In this document: piece after piece, positions 10,744-21,143 of the stretch
Layout of the letters: each line of letters begins with the position of its first letter
Position numbering within the stretch: the stretch's first letter is position 1
Assembly (NCBI GenBank): GCA_023525975.1
Contig: CM042030.1
Location: forward strand, 20,392,350 to 20,456,349
From: Smallanthus sonchifolius
Taxonomy: Eukaryota; Streptophyta; Magnoliopsida; Asterales; Asteraceae
Direction of reading: 5' to 3'
Length of the DNA: 64,000 bases
The notes under the pieces: model-generated
The model's input: the letters and a program-made list of their open reading frames with translations, nothing else
What the model was told of the DNA's origin: nothing
Databases searched by the model: none
Program-made: the position numbers and the translations under genes

Positions 10744-13706
10744 TGTCACACCCCGACCGATGGCGGAATCATCGAGGCGGACAATGTGATGATTGTTCAA
10801 AAGCACATGATACTAAAGGTTGCATAATTCATTACTTTAATTTAAAGACAACAAGTTCCAAATACAATACATTTCAAATAACCTAGTCTAGTTCAAAACA
10901 TTAATTTATTTAACTAGGTCCATAGTTCCTAAATGGAGAGATCTTCGGCAAGCAGTCACATATCCAAACCTGAAACATTATTTAAATCAAGTGTCAACTA
11001 AAAAGTTGGTGAGTACATAGGTTTAGTATTTCCTGTAAATAGTGGTTGTAAATCGTTTTGCAACTCATTGTTTATATTGTTAAACATAGCATAGGATGTA
11101 ACATTTATTTAATCACAATTCAAACCGAGTTTGACGCGCTTGAACAGAGCACAACAGCTAAGTCCGGTATGCTTGAATATAGTTACCCACTATATCCGGT
11201 ATGATTGAATATAACACGCGGTTATATCCGAGTATGCAGTAATAAACACCCTAACCGGGTGGGCTGGTCAGGCACAATAGATCTATCAATATTACAGTTG
11301 GTTGTCTTGTGTTTAAATGTATGTACATCCAAAGAATAAGCATATAGTCTCATGTATAACACGTATAAACAGTGTGAGTAGCATGTATAATGTTTCACCC
11401 CAAAACGTATAAAAATGTAAAATAGGGGCTATGTAACTCACCTTGCAAGCGGGTATTTGTCCACGCGTGTAGGTGATAAGTATGCGGAAGCCTAAGCACG
11501 TTGATACCCTATGTAGACAAATGGGTACTATTGTATGCGTATAGGTGTGTATTTGTATTTAATGTATATAGGCTCTAATATAATTTTCTTTAATATTTAT
11601 TTGTATAAAGTATAGAAATAGAATGATAATAGGTTTTTTTTTTTTTTTTTTTTTTTTTTATAAAACTTTAACTTATAAGGATATATATATATGTATTGTT
11701 TTAAACAAGTATTATATTCAATGTATTTATATAATAATAACAAAATAAAAGAAAAGTCTTTATTTATTTAAACAAGTTCATAAAAAAATATAATGCTAGG
11801 TTCATATAAAAATAATGAGACATTTTATATATTTAATGTATTTTAATAAGTTTATAAAAAAATGTTACAAGATTTATAAAAATAAAGGACATTTTATATA
11901 TTAAATGTATTTTAATAATTTTATAAAAAATGTTACAAGATTTATAAAAATAAAGGACATTTTATATATTAAATGTATTTTAATAATTTTTTTTATAAAA
12001 ATATTATATATAAAAGGATGGGATGGTTTATAAAAAAAATATATAGTTTAATCGATTCGAACACGTAAACCAACTCGTTTTTGTATTTATTGTATCAAAA
12101 TGGTATTAAAATAAGTTAATATAATTAAATAAAATAAAAAAAATGAAAACAGAATAAAAATGGGGTTGGGCCGGAGGCCAGCAGGCTCGAACCCGCGACC
12201 TCTAACTCGCACACACACACGCATAACCAGCCGGGCTACTGCCCATCGCTGGTTATGTGTGTACCGGTTAATTTAAGTATTCAAGGCAAAATCAAGTCGC
12301 TGGACCTCAGTGACCGGCGACCGTGTCCGAGGACATTGGGTTTGCCCGGTAATCATCGATCGATTGTCTAGATTTCGACTGGAATAGGTTACCTGATGAT
12401 AACAGAAGGTATAGGAATCGAATCGAGGCTCGAACCCAGTCGCGAAGGGCTTGGTCGGCAGAGACTTTTGTATCGAAAATGTCCAAAACGGGAATCAGAC
12501 TTCGGGGTGAAATCAGGCCTTGATATCCTGGTCCAAGCTTCACTCAGAGTCGACGAATGCAATGGTGCCTTCAATTTGGGGTGAGAGTGGGTGGAGGAGG
12601 GTGGGCGAGCTCGTGCAGGTCTGTATATGGCCATTTATAGCCGAGCCCAATCCCGATAATAAGACAAGCAATTGAGCATGCCTGAACATTCGTCTGGACG
12701 AGACGAAGCTAACCAGACCATCGACAGGCGTGGAGGTGGCCTGTCGGGCCTGAATTCGGGCGTGGGTTCTCGGCCACCAACAGGATCAGACGATCCGTGT
12801 GTTGGGGAGACCAATTGGTCGAGGGGTCTAGTTCGCGTGGGGGAGACGAAGTCGGGGATGCTTTTGTCGGGCGTTGAGGTGCAGGGGACAGGCTTGTCGA
12901 GCGGGTCGCCGGAAATTAACTTGGACCGCCGGACAAAGGAAAGGGGTGACCGGAAATGCGATTTGGGGATTGACAGTTTTGGTCCCTGGAGTTTGGTTTA
13001 ATTCGAAACAACCCTTAAAATAATTACGGATGGATCCTTGTGGTTTCATTTGTCCAGAAATAGTCCCTCAAACGATTTTAGTTTTAAAACCTTCTAGTTT
13101 AGTTAATTACAAAACGAACCCTAAACTTTTTATTAAATAAATTAATTTAATTTCTTTTAAATCAATTTACTTTAACATTATATTTTAAATGTTTTTATAA
13201 ACTTACTTATTATTATTATTATAAATAATTTTTATAAGGTTATTCATCTTATTCAAATGGGTTATTTTATTAAATATGTAACTTCTTTTTTTTTTTTTTT
13301 ACTTAGATTTTTATATAAAATTTTATATTAGTTTTAAAATTTATAAATTTCTAATTAGTTTAAATCCATAAAATAAGATACCTATTTGTATAAAACCAAA
13401 TAAAACTTAAGCATATAGAATTTTATAAAACTTATGTTTTTATTTAAAATCAATCATTTTGAATTGTTAATAAAATTGAAAACCATTGATTTATTTATAT
13501 AAATTATCTAATTTGATAACATGATTTATATAGTTTATAACCTTCAAATATATATATATATTTTTTTTAAATTAAAAATATCTAAATTGAAATTTGCCAA
13601 TACACCGATTTGTATAAATTTGATTAAATATACGTGTATATGTTTTGAAATAAAATGTTAATATTTACACGATAAATTTCGCAACGAAAATCTTTGAAAT
13701 GTCACA
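10744..13706 (-). repeat. Gypsy-2 5' LTR
   Basis: 2963 bp and nearly identical to 4905-7861. Differences noticed include a longer poly-T at about 11633-11659, a four-base insertion near 12658 and scattered single changes. TATA box at 12633-12642 (minus). The low divergence marks a young insertion. Confidence 0.95.
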
Positions 13707-13711
13707 AAACA

Positions 13712-14830
13712 TGACTTCATATGGAGTCTTCAGTTGATGCTTGTTGAGTAGCACTCTGTTTTGCACGTAGCACGTTGTATTGATTGCTTCAGCCTAGAAG
13801 AATATCGACAATTTAGAGTCAGAGATCATGGTTCTTGCAGCTTCTATTAGGGTGTGATTTATTCGTTCAGCAACTCCATTATGTTCATGAGTTCTAGCAG
13901 CGCTGAATTGTCGTGCAATCCCCTTTTCTGCACAAAAGCTATCAAGAACTTCATTTCGGAATTCCGTCCCATCGTCACTTCTGATAATCTTGATCTTCAA
14001 GTTCAGTTGATTTTCCACAAGTATCATGAACTTCCTAAGAATATCAGCAGTCTCACTTTTCTTACTTCAAAAGAACACCCAAGAAAATCATAAGTAGTCA
14101 TCAGTAATAACAAGACAATATGATTTCTTCCCAAGACTCGTTATGCTTACAGGACCGAAAAGATCCAAATGTAGCAACTGAAGAACAGATTCAATTGAGT
14201 TAAACAGCTTGGGTTTGTGTGGTCGTTTATGCTGTTTGCCTTTAGCACACGAAATACATTTTTCAACTTCACAAAATTCTTTTAAAGGCAAACCGACCAC
14301 GTGTGCTCCTTTAGCAATTCTATTTAAGTTTTTCAAATTTATGTGACCTAAACGACGATGCCAGAGCATTGAGTCATTTTCAGAAGCTTTAGAAAATAGA
14401 CACGTATTGGTTAAAGCTGACTCACTATTCATATCCAACAAATATGAATCCTTACACCTCGGTGTTCTCATTAAAATCCAATCCTCATGGACTACAAACC
14501 CTGGTTTTAAAATCAAACATTCTTTATCATTAAAATGAGTTGAAAACTTTTTGTCACAAATTTGAGACACACTTAACAAACTATGATTCAAGTCAGACAC
14601 ATAATTCACATCTTCGAAACAGAGAGTACCATTAGTGACAGTACCTTTCATTGTGATCTGCCCACCTTTATCTCCTGCAAAGGAAACATACTCTCCATCG
14701 AACATCTTAATGTTGTGAAGCGGATAGATGTCTCCTGTCATGTGCCGGGAACAACCACTATCAACATACCAGAGGTTGTTGATAGGCCTCCTTAGCTGAC
14801 CCTGCATGATAGAATATTTTAATTAGTAAC
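13712..14830 (-). pseudogene. Copia-1 protease end, GAG-pre-integrase and integrase core
   Basis: Read on the minus strand from about 14830. It begins with WYVDSGCSRHMTG, the conserved Copia zone just after the protease region, followed by the pre-integrase zinc region (MLWHRRLGHINLKNL, CISCAKGKQH) and the integrase core (LLHLDLFGPV, RSDDGTEFRNEVLD, NGVAERINHTLIEAARTM), carrying the D, D and E of the catalytic triad. A frameshift near 14030-14088 separates the blocks, and Gypsy-2 cuts the domain after the E motif. Role: insertion of element cDNA into the host genome. Confidence 0.88.
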
Positions 14831-15215
14831 TGGAACCCAAACCATGGTTGTCTTGGGTTGCCCTAACTCATCCAAGTATGAAACTTCTTGCAATTTCATA
14901 TCTCTTTTGTCATTAAACTCAACTGGTGCTGTTTGTGCATTTGGTTTTCGTTTCCAAACAGGCTTTGGTTTTTGAAAGTTTGAGCTTGCTGTTGGAGTGA
15001 CGATTTTTTCTTTTCCCTTTCTGGATTTTATCTACTTCTCAACTTTTTTTGTTTATGTTTGAAAACATTATTTTCTTTAACATGATGTTGAGATTTATGC
15101 AGCACTAGTTCTTTATCCGATTGGTTTTCATTGGGCATTCTGTGATTTCGGGCCGTAGGTCTTTTAAACGTGTTTGGCCTTTGATGCATATTATCCCATC
15201 GAGAAACATTCGTAT
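14831..15215 (-). pseudogene. Copia-1 gag-pol junction fragment
   Basis: Lys/Asn/His-rich low-complexity reading (minus 15228-15028, KHKQKKLRSR at its end) linking the second gag zinc knuckle, on the far side of the solo LTR, to the protease region. No catalytic motif seen. The first protease part is not recognisable here, so it may be degraded. Confidence 0.55.
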
Positions 15216-15305
15216 AACTATGTAACATCCCAAAAATAAAACGACAGTTATAATAACGGAATAAACTAACGAGGCATGACGGGTCGGGTCGGATGGGTCA
15301 GCGGG

Positions 15306-15315
15306 CTATAAATAG
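15306..15315 (+). promoter_or_regulatory. TATA box of the solo LTR
   Basis: CTATAAATAG about 85 bp from the LTR start, followed by a CT-rich stretch typical of an LTR transcription start region. Confidence 0.65.
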
Positions 15316-15669
15316 CCTATGCCACCCCTTTTCTCTCATTTGCAACTTTTTAGAGAGAGAAACCGTAGAGAGAGAAAGTTAGCGGATCGACCCGAGACTT
15401 TAGCAAAGTGTTACTCCATAACTCGTGAGAAGAACCTCCGGATCAGAAACTCGATTCAGGTAACAATCCGACCTAAATATGAGTTTTAGTTCGTTTTTGG
15501 GTTTTTCGGGTTTTGGGTGAAAGGATAAGGTTTGAACGGATGAAACTGAAACATAATCATGGATTTGAGTTCCTTAATGGAAAACGAACGTTTTGAATGC
15601 AACAGGTTCGGGATCTTGACATGATCAGACCCGAATGCGAAAGTTAGGGTTTTTCACGAAGAACAGGTC

Positions 15670-15826
15670 GTGCGCACTTGCTAAGTGCGCAGGAGGAGGG
15701 ACCTGCACACTTACTAAGTGCGCAGGAGGAGGGACCTGCGCACTTTCTAAGTGTGCAGGAGGCAGGTTCTGCGCACTTGCTAAGTGCGCAGGCAGCAGGG
15801 TCTGCGCACTTGCTAAGTGCACAGAC
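15670..15826. repeat. Tandem palindromes GCGCACTTGCTAAGTGCGC in solo LTR
   Basis: Five copies with a period of 33-34 bp. Arms are GCGCACTT and AAGTGCGC with a three-base centre, separated by a purine-rich AGGAGGAGGGACCT-like spacer. They lie about 350-500 bp downstream of the TATA box, so they would be transcribed and could fold as a row of hairpins. Confidence 0.85.
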
Positions 15827-16036
15827 ATCAGAACTGGTTAAGTGAAGTCAGTATGTTAGAATGGTTAAACCGTTAGAGTCGGGATTGGTCTGATGTGTAT
15901 TTAACTAATTAATTCAGATTGGAAGTGACGTTGTTGGACCTTCGTTTAGGACAACCCATATTAGCGTATCAGGTGAGTTCTAGAGCCCTCTTTTAAATGT
16001 TTTGTTAAATGTTTTGGGCTGGTGTGCATACTTACG

Positions 16037-16110
16037 AAACGATTTTTAACGAAATGATGTTTTAACGAAATGATGTTTTAACGAAATGATGTTTTAACGA
16101 AACGATGTTT
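16037..16110. repeat. Short tandem repeat in solo LTR
   Basis: Three to four copies of a unit close to ACGAAATGATGTTTTA, about 17 bp long. Confidence 0.75.
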
Positions 16111-16450
16111 ACGAAAGGAAAGGTTATGAAGTGTTTTTGCCAAAAAGGCTTACGAATGTTTATGAACGGTCTAAATGAGGAAAGGTTTAATGAAAAGGGA
16201 AAGAGGTAAAGGTTTAAAGAAGTCATTACAAATCTAATCTGTCGAATGAATGGAATTGACGAACGAAGTCTGGGAATGTGATTCCCAGCCTTGTGGTAGA
16301 TTATGGACAGCGAGCCATAGTTACCATAAGAACAACAGGACAGTGTCTTGTTGGCCTGTCTATGGTTTTGATGTTGTACAACTGGTAAGGGAGTAACGAC
16401 GGTTACTCGGGTGATGACGATCATCCTAAGTGAAAAGGGTAAAGGAAATC

Positions 16451-16625
16451 AATGACGGCGATACGTAACGGTTGATTTCCAAAGGAAAGATGCGTGTTGG
16501 GCAATGACGGCGATACGTAACGGTTGACCCCACGCAATGAATGGTTGGGCAATGACGGCGATACGTAACGGTTGACCTCACGTAGTGTATGGTTGTGGAA
16601 ATGACGGCGATACGTAACGGTTGCC
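16451..16625. repeat. Four-copy 24-bp tandem core in solo LTR
   Basis: An identical 24-bp core beginning AATGACGGCGATACG and ending ACGGTTG starts at 16451, 16503, 16551 and 16600 (period 48-52 bp), with more variable spacers. Confidence 0.85.
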
Positions 16626-17197
16626 CACAACACCAAAGGTTCCTTCGGGGACACTGTGACGCGTAAAGTAAGACACAGATTTAGATAATAATGTATGACT
16701 TAAATGAATGTTAAAAGTTTTAATGAACGATCCGTTTAAACGGTGTTTATGATTTATGATGTTGATGATGATATGGGTACGAAACCTTTTTAAAGATGTT
16801 AGATTATTACATGCTTTTGTGAAAGGTTTTACTAAATGAATGAATGATATGTTTTTGGCAAATGTTGATGTTAAAGTTTTTTATGAAATGCTAGAACTCA
16901 CCAGCGTAGCTGACTTTTTAGTATGCACATTCAGGTTAAGGCAGGTATGGACGATGGACGGTGATGCTTGGCAAGCGAGAGGAGTTACCCGGCTGACTAT
17001 GAAGACTGGCATCCCGTTATGTTTTTAGTTATGATGTATTTATGTTTTAAACAATGTTTACGCTTCCGCATGTATGAACAATGATGACGTTATGTTTGAA
17101 TGAAATTTTCTGCTGCGTTATTTGATATTCATGTTTAAGAACTGTTTGTGAATGAGTAAATCCAACGAGTGAGGCCTCCCGGGTTTGGGGCCTTACA

Positions 17198-19753
17198 AAC
17201 TACCAGAGTGTTCACGATAGTGAACGCAATTTCGAGCTAAGTGTTCAGGATTCCCACAGACATAGCATGTTTGCCTTCTCAGATATGGGGCATAGTATCT
17301 GGTGTCCCATGATGATGACCGTTGAGGAGAACTTGTGAAGTAACCTGCATTTTCACAGTTCCTATAAAACATTCTATCAAACATTTGATTATCATTTCTA
17401 TCATAATTTCTGTGATTTGATTTGAAGCAATTTCTATCACCATTTCTAACATTTTGTTCAAAAGCACGATGATGATTATCAAATTTTTCATAAAACTCGC
17501 TTTTGGTAAAACGTTGAGGCACTTTCTTCGAGTTTGACTGACTTGTTGATGGTTTTCTACTTTCACAATTAGAAGAACAGTTTTTGTTTTGAACAAACTG
17601 AAAATTCTTACCTTTCAAGATCTGCTTTTCTTCTTTCTCTAAAGTTTCACCTTTCACAAAAGTGGATTTCAAATTTGTTTTTAATTTATTACCCTTTTTA
17701 GAAGTACCACTGCTCAAACCAACATTCAAACCAAAAATAACAAACGTAGCAGAATTTGAAAAACTAGACACATTATTTTTAAAAGACAAAGACTTGGAAT
17801 TAAAAACATGACCCTCCTGCTCATCATCACTTTCACAATCCTCCACTATGCCCTCTACTAATCCAGTTTCTACACAAAACTTAGACGGGTTAGTAACGTT
17901 CACATGTTGTACCGAGGGACCAACAATCACTGGCGTGGTCTGCATCGATGATGAAGGTTGATCTGGTTTACGGCCTACACCATACTTCATTTCAACATCT
18001 TCATGTTGAACACTTGGCATAGAAGTGAAATTGCCATTAAAAGGATATTCAACGGCATGATAACCAATCCCTGGATTTCTTTTCTTTCTAACTTGGGAAT
18101 CTAACATATCATAAACAACTGATCGAAAGTGGTCAATCTTTTCTATTTTTAGTTTAGTGTTAGCCAATTGAGTCACAACATCATTCAACTTTAGACTGAG
18201 GTCATCTATTCTTTTTAAAGCATCACGATAAAGACATTCCTTATTGCTAAAATCCATTTCAAGTTTAGAAAAGTCATTTTAACCTGCCTTAATTTTATCT
18301 TTAAAAATATTTTCAGATCGCTTGTGCTCAGCATTGGCATACCGAAGTTGAGTAATTTCCTTTATCAGCATTTCATTATCACACTTATATCTATTTATCT
18401 TCTCTACACAATTATGATAACATGTATAAGTAAGTACCTCAGTATCTTTAATTTTTTCCATGAAGGCATGATTTAACACCTTCATTGTCAGCTCATGAAT
18501 CTGATCTCCCCAATCATATCTTGTAGTCTGCTGACTGACAAAGCTTTGCTCTCACCAGGTGCAGCATCTTCCTTTTCTTGTGAAATGGTTTATGAACTTC
18601 CCTTCTCAAATTTAGGCTCTGGGCATTCTCTAGCAAAGTGCCCAGGTTTACTGCAGTTGTAGCACCATAAGTAGGATTTTGTCAAAACCAGTTTTCTTTG
18701 CCCCAGACTCCATTCCATCAAATGAATTTCTTCCAGTTCTCTTGATTTCTTAGCACGATGCACTGCCATTGCCATATGCCATTTGATATCCATCTCTTCT
18801 AAGTCATCAGGATGAATTTGTTCCATGTCATCTTGTAATAGATTTGCAAGAGAGAGCTTTCCAGCTAGCAATGCATTATAGCTATTCAGAAAGACACTGA
18901 ACAATGTGACATTCATTTCTACAGCTTTGACAGTATTTGATGATGGTGAACTGCTTTGCTGAACTGAGGCAGCAGTAGCTATTTGATTTGACACAGCAGA
19001 CACATTCGGAGTATGAGCTAATGACATACTGGAGAGTAAAGCACTTCCCTGAGACACTAAGTGATCTGTCTCAGACATAAACATGATCTGCCTTTGCTGA
19101 TCATCCATCTCATATGACCTCAGAATGGAGATCAACTCACTAAGAGATGTAGTGTACATGTCTTTAGTTCTCTTGATAGTAGTGATGTTAAAGTTCCAAT
19201 TTATCGGCAATGAGTTGACCAGTTTCTTGTTTATCTCACCTTTGGTCATCTCAATACTTGCACCACTTATTTCAGTCATCAAGAGAGTGAATCTATTTAT
19301 CTGAGATTCCAGACTTTCCCCTTTCACATACTTGAACATGTTGAATTTCTATCTTAACATGTCCTTTCTGTTTTCTCGCATATCTAAATTTCCTTCAAAC
19401 CTTTCCACCAATGCATCCCAAAGAGCCTTTGTAGTCTTGTTTTCTTTAAAGCTTTGAGCAATTTCTGTTGACAATGCCATGGTCAAACTAGCATAAGCTT
19501 TCTCATCCTTCTCCTTCTGAAGAATCTCTTCACCCACATAGAGATCAGGATCCTTGGGAACAAATTCATTATTTTCATTTCTGACCATAGGAACTTAAGG
19601 ATCCTTTTCAATAGACTTCCAAATAGATGAATCCTTATATTTAGCAAAGTTCTCATATCTGCATTTCCAGTTGTCAAAATCATCTGCATTTGTAAGACGT
19701 GGAAGTCTATTTGTGGTACCAATCTAATTATCCATAGCATTAGTATCAGTCAT
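17198..19753 (-). pseudogene. Copia-1 gag with two zinc knuckles
   Basis: A start codon at 19753 opens a gag frame with early stops (near 19726 and 19602). The UBN2/retrotran_gag-type capsid region includes KAYASLTMALSTEIAQSF, TTKALWDALVERFEG and YVKGESLESQINRF. Then come the lineage motif QIHPDDLEEMDIKWHMAM and a first CCHC knuckle CYNCSKPGHFAREC (about 18650). After a frameshift there is a predicted coiled-coil segment (18485-18100) rich in Lys/Glu/Leu, an acidic stretch, and a second knuckle CYVCGNPEHLARNC near 17230. The solo LTR interrupts the frame just after it. Copia-6 gag has the same layout. The long segment between the knuckles is unusual for copia gag and could be a structural spacer. 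Confidence 0.85.
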
Positions 19754-20545
19754 GACTTAATCAGTAGAGAACATTGTACCGCACACTTGGAGATAACCGT
19801 GAACTTCATAAAGCCGCAAACTTGGAAGTAACCGTGAACTTCAGAAAGATGCAAACTTGGAAGTAACCGTGAACTTCAGAAAGCCGCAAACTTGGAAGTA
19901 ACCGTGAACTTCAGACAGCCACAAACTTGGAAGTAACCATAAACTTAAGAAAGCCGCAAAACTTTAGAAGCTGTGAACTTGAGTAACCGTAAACTTCGAT
20001 TACCGTGAACTTCCAAATGACGATTATGATAAAAAAAAACTTTGATTTTCAAGCCGAAAATCTGCAGATCAATCGTAAACTTCAATAGAATTGACAGAGG
20101 CAAAATCCAGAACCTGTCAATCTATTCACAAACTTTGAAAAACCGTAAACTTTAAAAACCGCAAACTTTCAAGACCGTATACTTCAAATACCGCAAACTT
20201 TCAAGACCGTATACTTCAATACTGTAAACTTTCAAGACCGTATACTTCAATACCGCAAACTTCAAATACCGTATATTTCAAATACCGCAAACTTGAGTGA
20301 CCGCAAACTTGAGTAACCGTAAACTTCCAGATGAAGAAATTGACCGAAAACTTTGATTTTCAAGCCGAAAAATCAACTAATCAACCGTAAACTTCAACAA
20401 ACATGACCGAAACAAGGTCCAATACCTGTCAATCTGTCCAGAAACTTTTCCAAACATAAGTCAGTTCAAATAAAAGCAAAATCAGTAACTTTGATACCTC
20501 ACGAGTCAAAGAAATTTGTTGCAAGCTTCACCGAATGAGGGCTAA
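19754..20545 (-). repeat. Copia-1 leader with ACCGNAAACTT minisatellite
   Basis: The untranslated leader between PBS and gag is largely a tandem repeat (19785-20420, plus-strand view). Early units are about 35 bp (GCAAACTTGGAAGTAACC then GTGAACTTCAGAAA); later units are shorter, close to ACCGTATACTTCAA. The core resembles the ACCGCATACTTCAAGT of the LTR palindromes, so leader and U3 seem to share one ancestral motif. Confidence 0.8.
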
Positions 20546-20558
20546 GGCTCTGATACCA
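20546..20558 (-). other. Primer-binding site of Copia-1
   Basis: The minus strand reads TGGTATCAGAGCC, two bases from the 5' LTR, matching initiator methionine tRNA. It fixes the orientation of the element. Confidence 0.9.
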
Positions 20559-20560
20559 AT

Positions 20561-21138
20561 TGTAAGGTCTGGATTCCTTAGGATCTTCAATCAACGGATT
20601 CAACGACGTGTTGAACCTGGCAGAAACAGACTCGACACATGACTTATAGGTACAAACAGTAATGACGACACACTAATGATTGGTAAACGATTTGTATACT
20701 GATTAATCACTGAAAAACAATACAAATGTTGCTTAACAACTCGTCTAAACTATCTAACTCGTCCCACCCTCTGACTGTCTCAGTCGTCCAACTTATCTAA
20801 CTTGAATACTGTTGCAAGATAAGCTATTTAAAACCAAGACAAAAGTATTTGGTGGGCCTGGGCCTGGACCGCATACTTGAAGTATGCGGCCGCATACTTC
20901 AAGTATGCTGTCGGTACCACATACTTGAAGTATGCGGCCGCATACTTCAAGTATGCTGTCGAGAACCGCATACTTCAATTATGCTGCTGGCTCTGAAGTA
21001 TGTTGCTGCATGAAGTATGCTGCTGCATGAAGTATGCTGCTGGACTCTTTCTTGCTTCTTCCAGTCTTCGACTTTCAAACTTCTGAACAACTCGGTGATT
21101 CTTTTATGTGTCAACCTATTATATTTTTGGTCCTTACA
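20561..21138 (-). repeat. Copia-1 5' LTR
   Basis: 578 bp, ending TG...CA, homologous to 250-752. Its U3 carries more palindrome copies (20871-21040), including alternating CTTGAAG and CTTCAAG forms joined by CGGCCG. Divergence from the other LTR is clearly higher than in Gypsy-2, so this insertion is older. Confidence 0.92.
20871..21040. repeat. Expanded palindrome array in Copia-1 5' LTR
   Basis: At least five GCATACTTNAAGTATGC-type copies (first at 20871-20887, next at 20892-20908), then half-site repeats CATGAAGTATGCTGCTG. The array differs in number and spacing from that at 560-650, showing expansion or contraction after insertion. Confidence 0.85.
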
Positions 21139-21143
21139 GTACT
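21139..21143. repeat. Target site duplication GTACT, right copy (Copia-1)
   Basis: Identical to 245-249. Gypsy-4 LTR sequence continues directly after it. Confidence 0.95.

Larger units (their letters stand above)
4905..13706 (-). mobile_element. Gypsy-2: gag-only non-autonomous Ty3/gypsy element
   Basis: An 8.8-kb element on the minus strand inserted in the integrase of Copia-1, with target duplication AAACA at 4900-4904 and 13707-13711. The LTRs are 4905-7861 and 10744-13706, about 2.96 kb each, with only about ten substitutions seen by eye between them. The 2.9-kb interior has a primer-binding site, leader, gag and a disrupted protease stub, then about 600 bp of noncoding filler and the polypurine tract. 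RT, RNase H and integrase are absent. Its gag, leader and LTR ends match Gypsy-3, so it belongs to the same Tekay/Del-like family and would need its enzymes supplied in trans. Confidence 0.93.
15221..17197 (+). mobile_element. Solo gypsy LTR in Copia-1
   Basis: 1977 bp, ends TGTAACATCCC and CCTTACA, flanked by AACTA at 15216-15220 and 17198-17202. There is no internal region, PBS or second LTR, so it is a solo LTR left by LTR-LTR recombination. The TGTAACATCC start and length fit a Ty3/gypsy family distinct from the others here. TATA box CTATAAATAG at 15306-15315 gives the + orientation. It contains three tandem repeat arrays. Confidence 0.88.
250..21138 (-). mobile_element. Copia-1: Ty1/copia element with two nested insertions
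   Basis: A minus-strand Ty1/copia element with LTRs at 250-752 (3') and 20561-21138 (5'), an initiator-Met-type primer-binding site at 20546-20558, gag, integrase, RT and RNase H in copia order, and a purine tract next to the 3' LTR. It inserted into the 5' LTR of Gypsy-4 with a 5-bp duplication. Gypsy-2 (4905-13706) lies in its integrase and a solo LTR (15221-17197) in its gag to pol region. Without these two it is about 10.1 kb. Its long two-knuckle gag and long 3' region suggest the SIRE/Maximus lineage; that assignment is from motif recall and is moderate. Several stops and frameshifts make it non-functional. Confidence 0.92.

Noticed and set aside
15670..15826. CRISPR-like array of regular palindromic repeats
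   Set aside because: The window is plant retroelement DNA, spacers are themselves repeated and related, and no cas genes exist. It is an LTR minisatellite.
15625..15841. Repetitive open frames on both strands (Ala/Gln/Pro-rich and Cys/Gly-rich)
   Set aside because: They are translations of the palindromic tandem repeat in the solo LTR.
16840..17028. 62-codon frame in the solo LTR
   Set aside because: Noncoding LTR end; no similarity and no second copy to support it.
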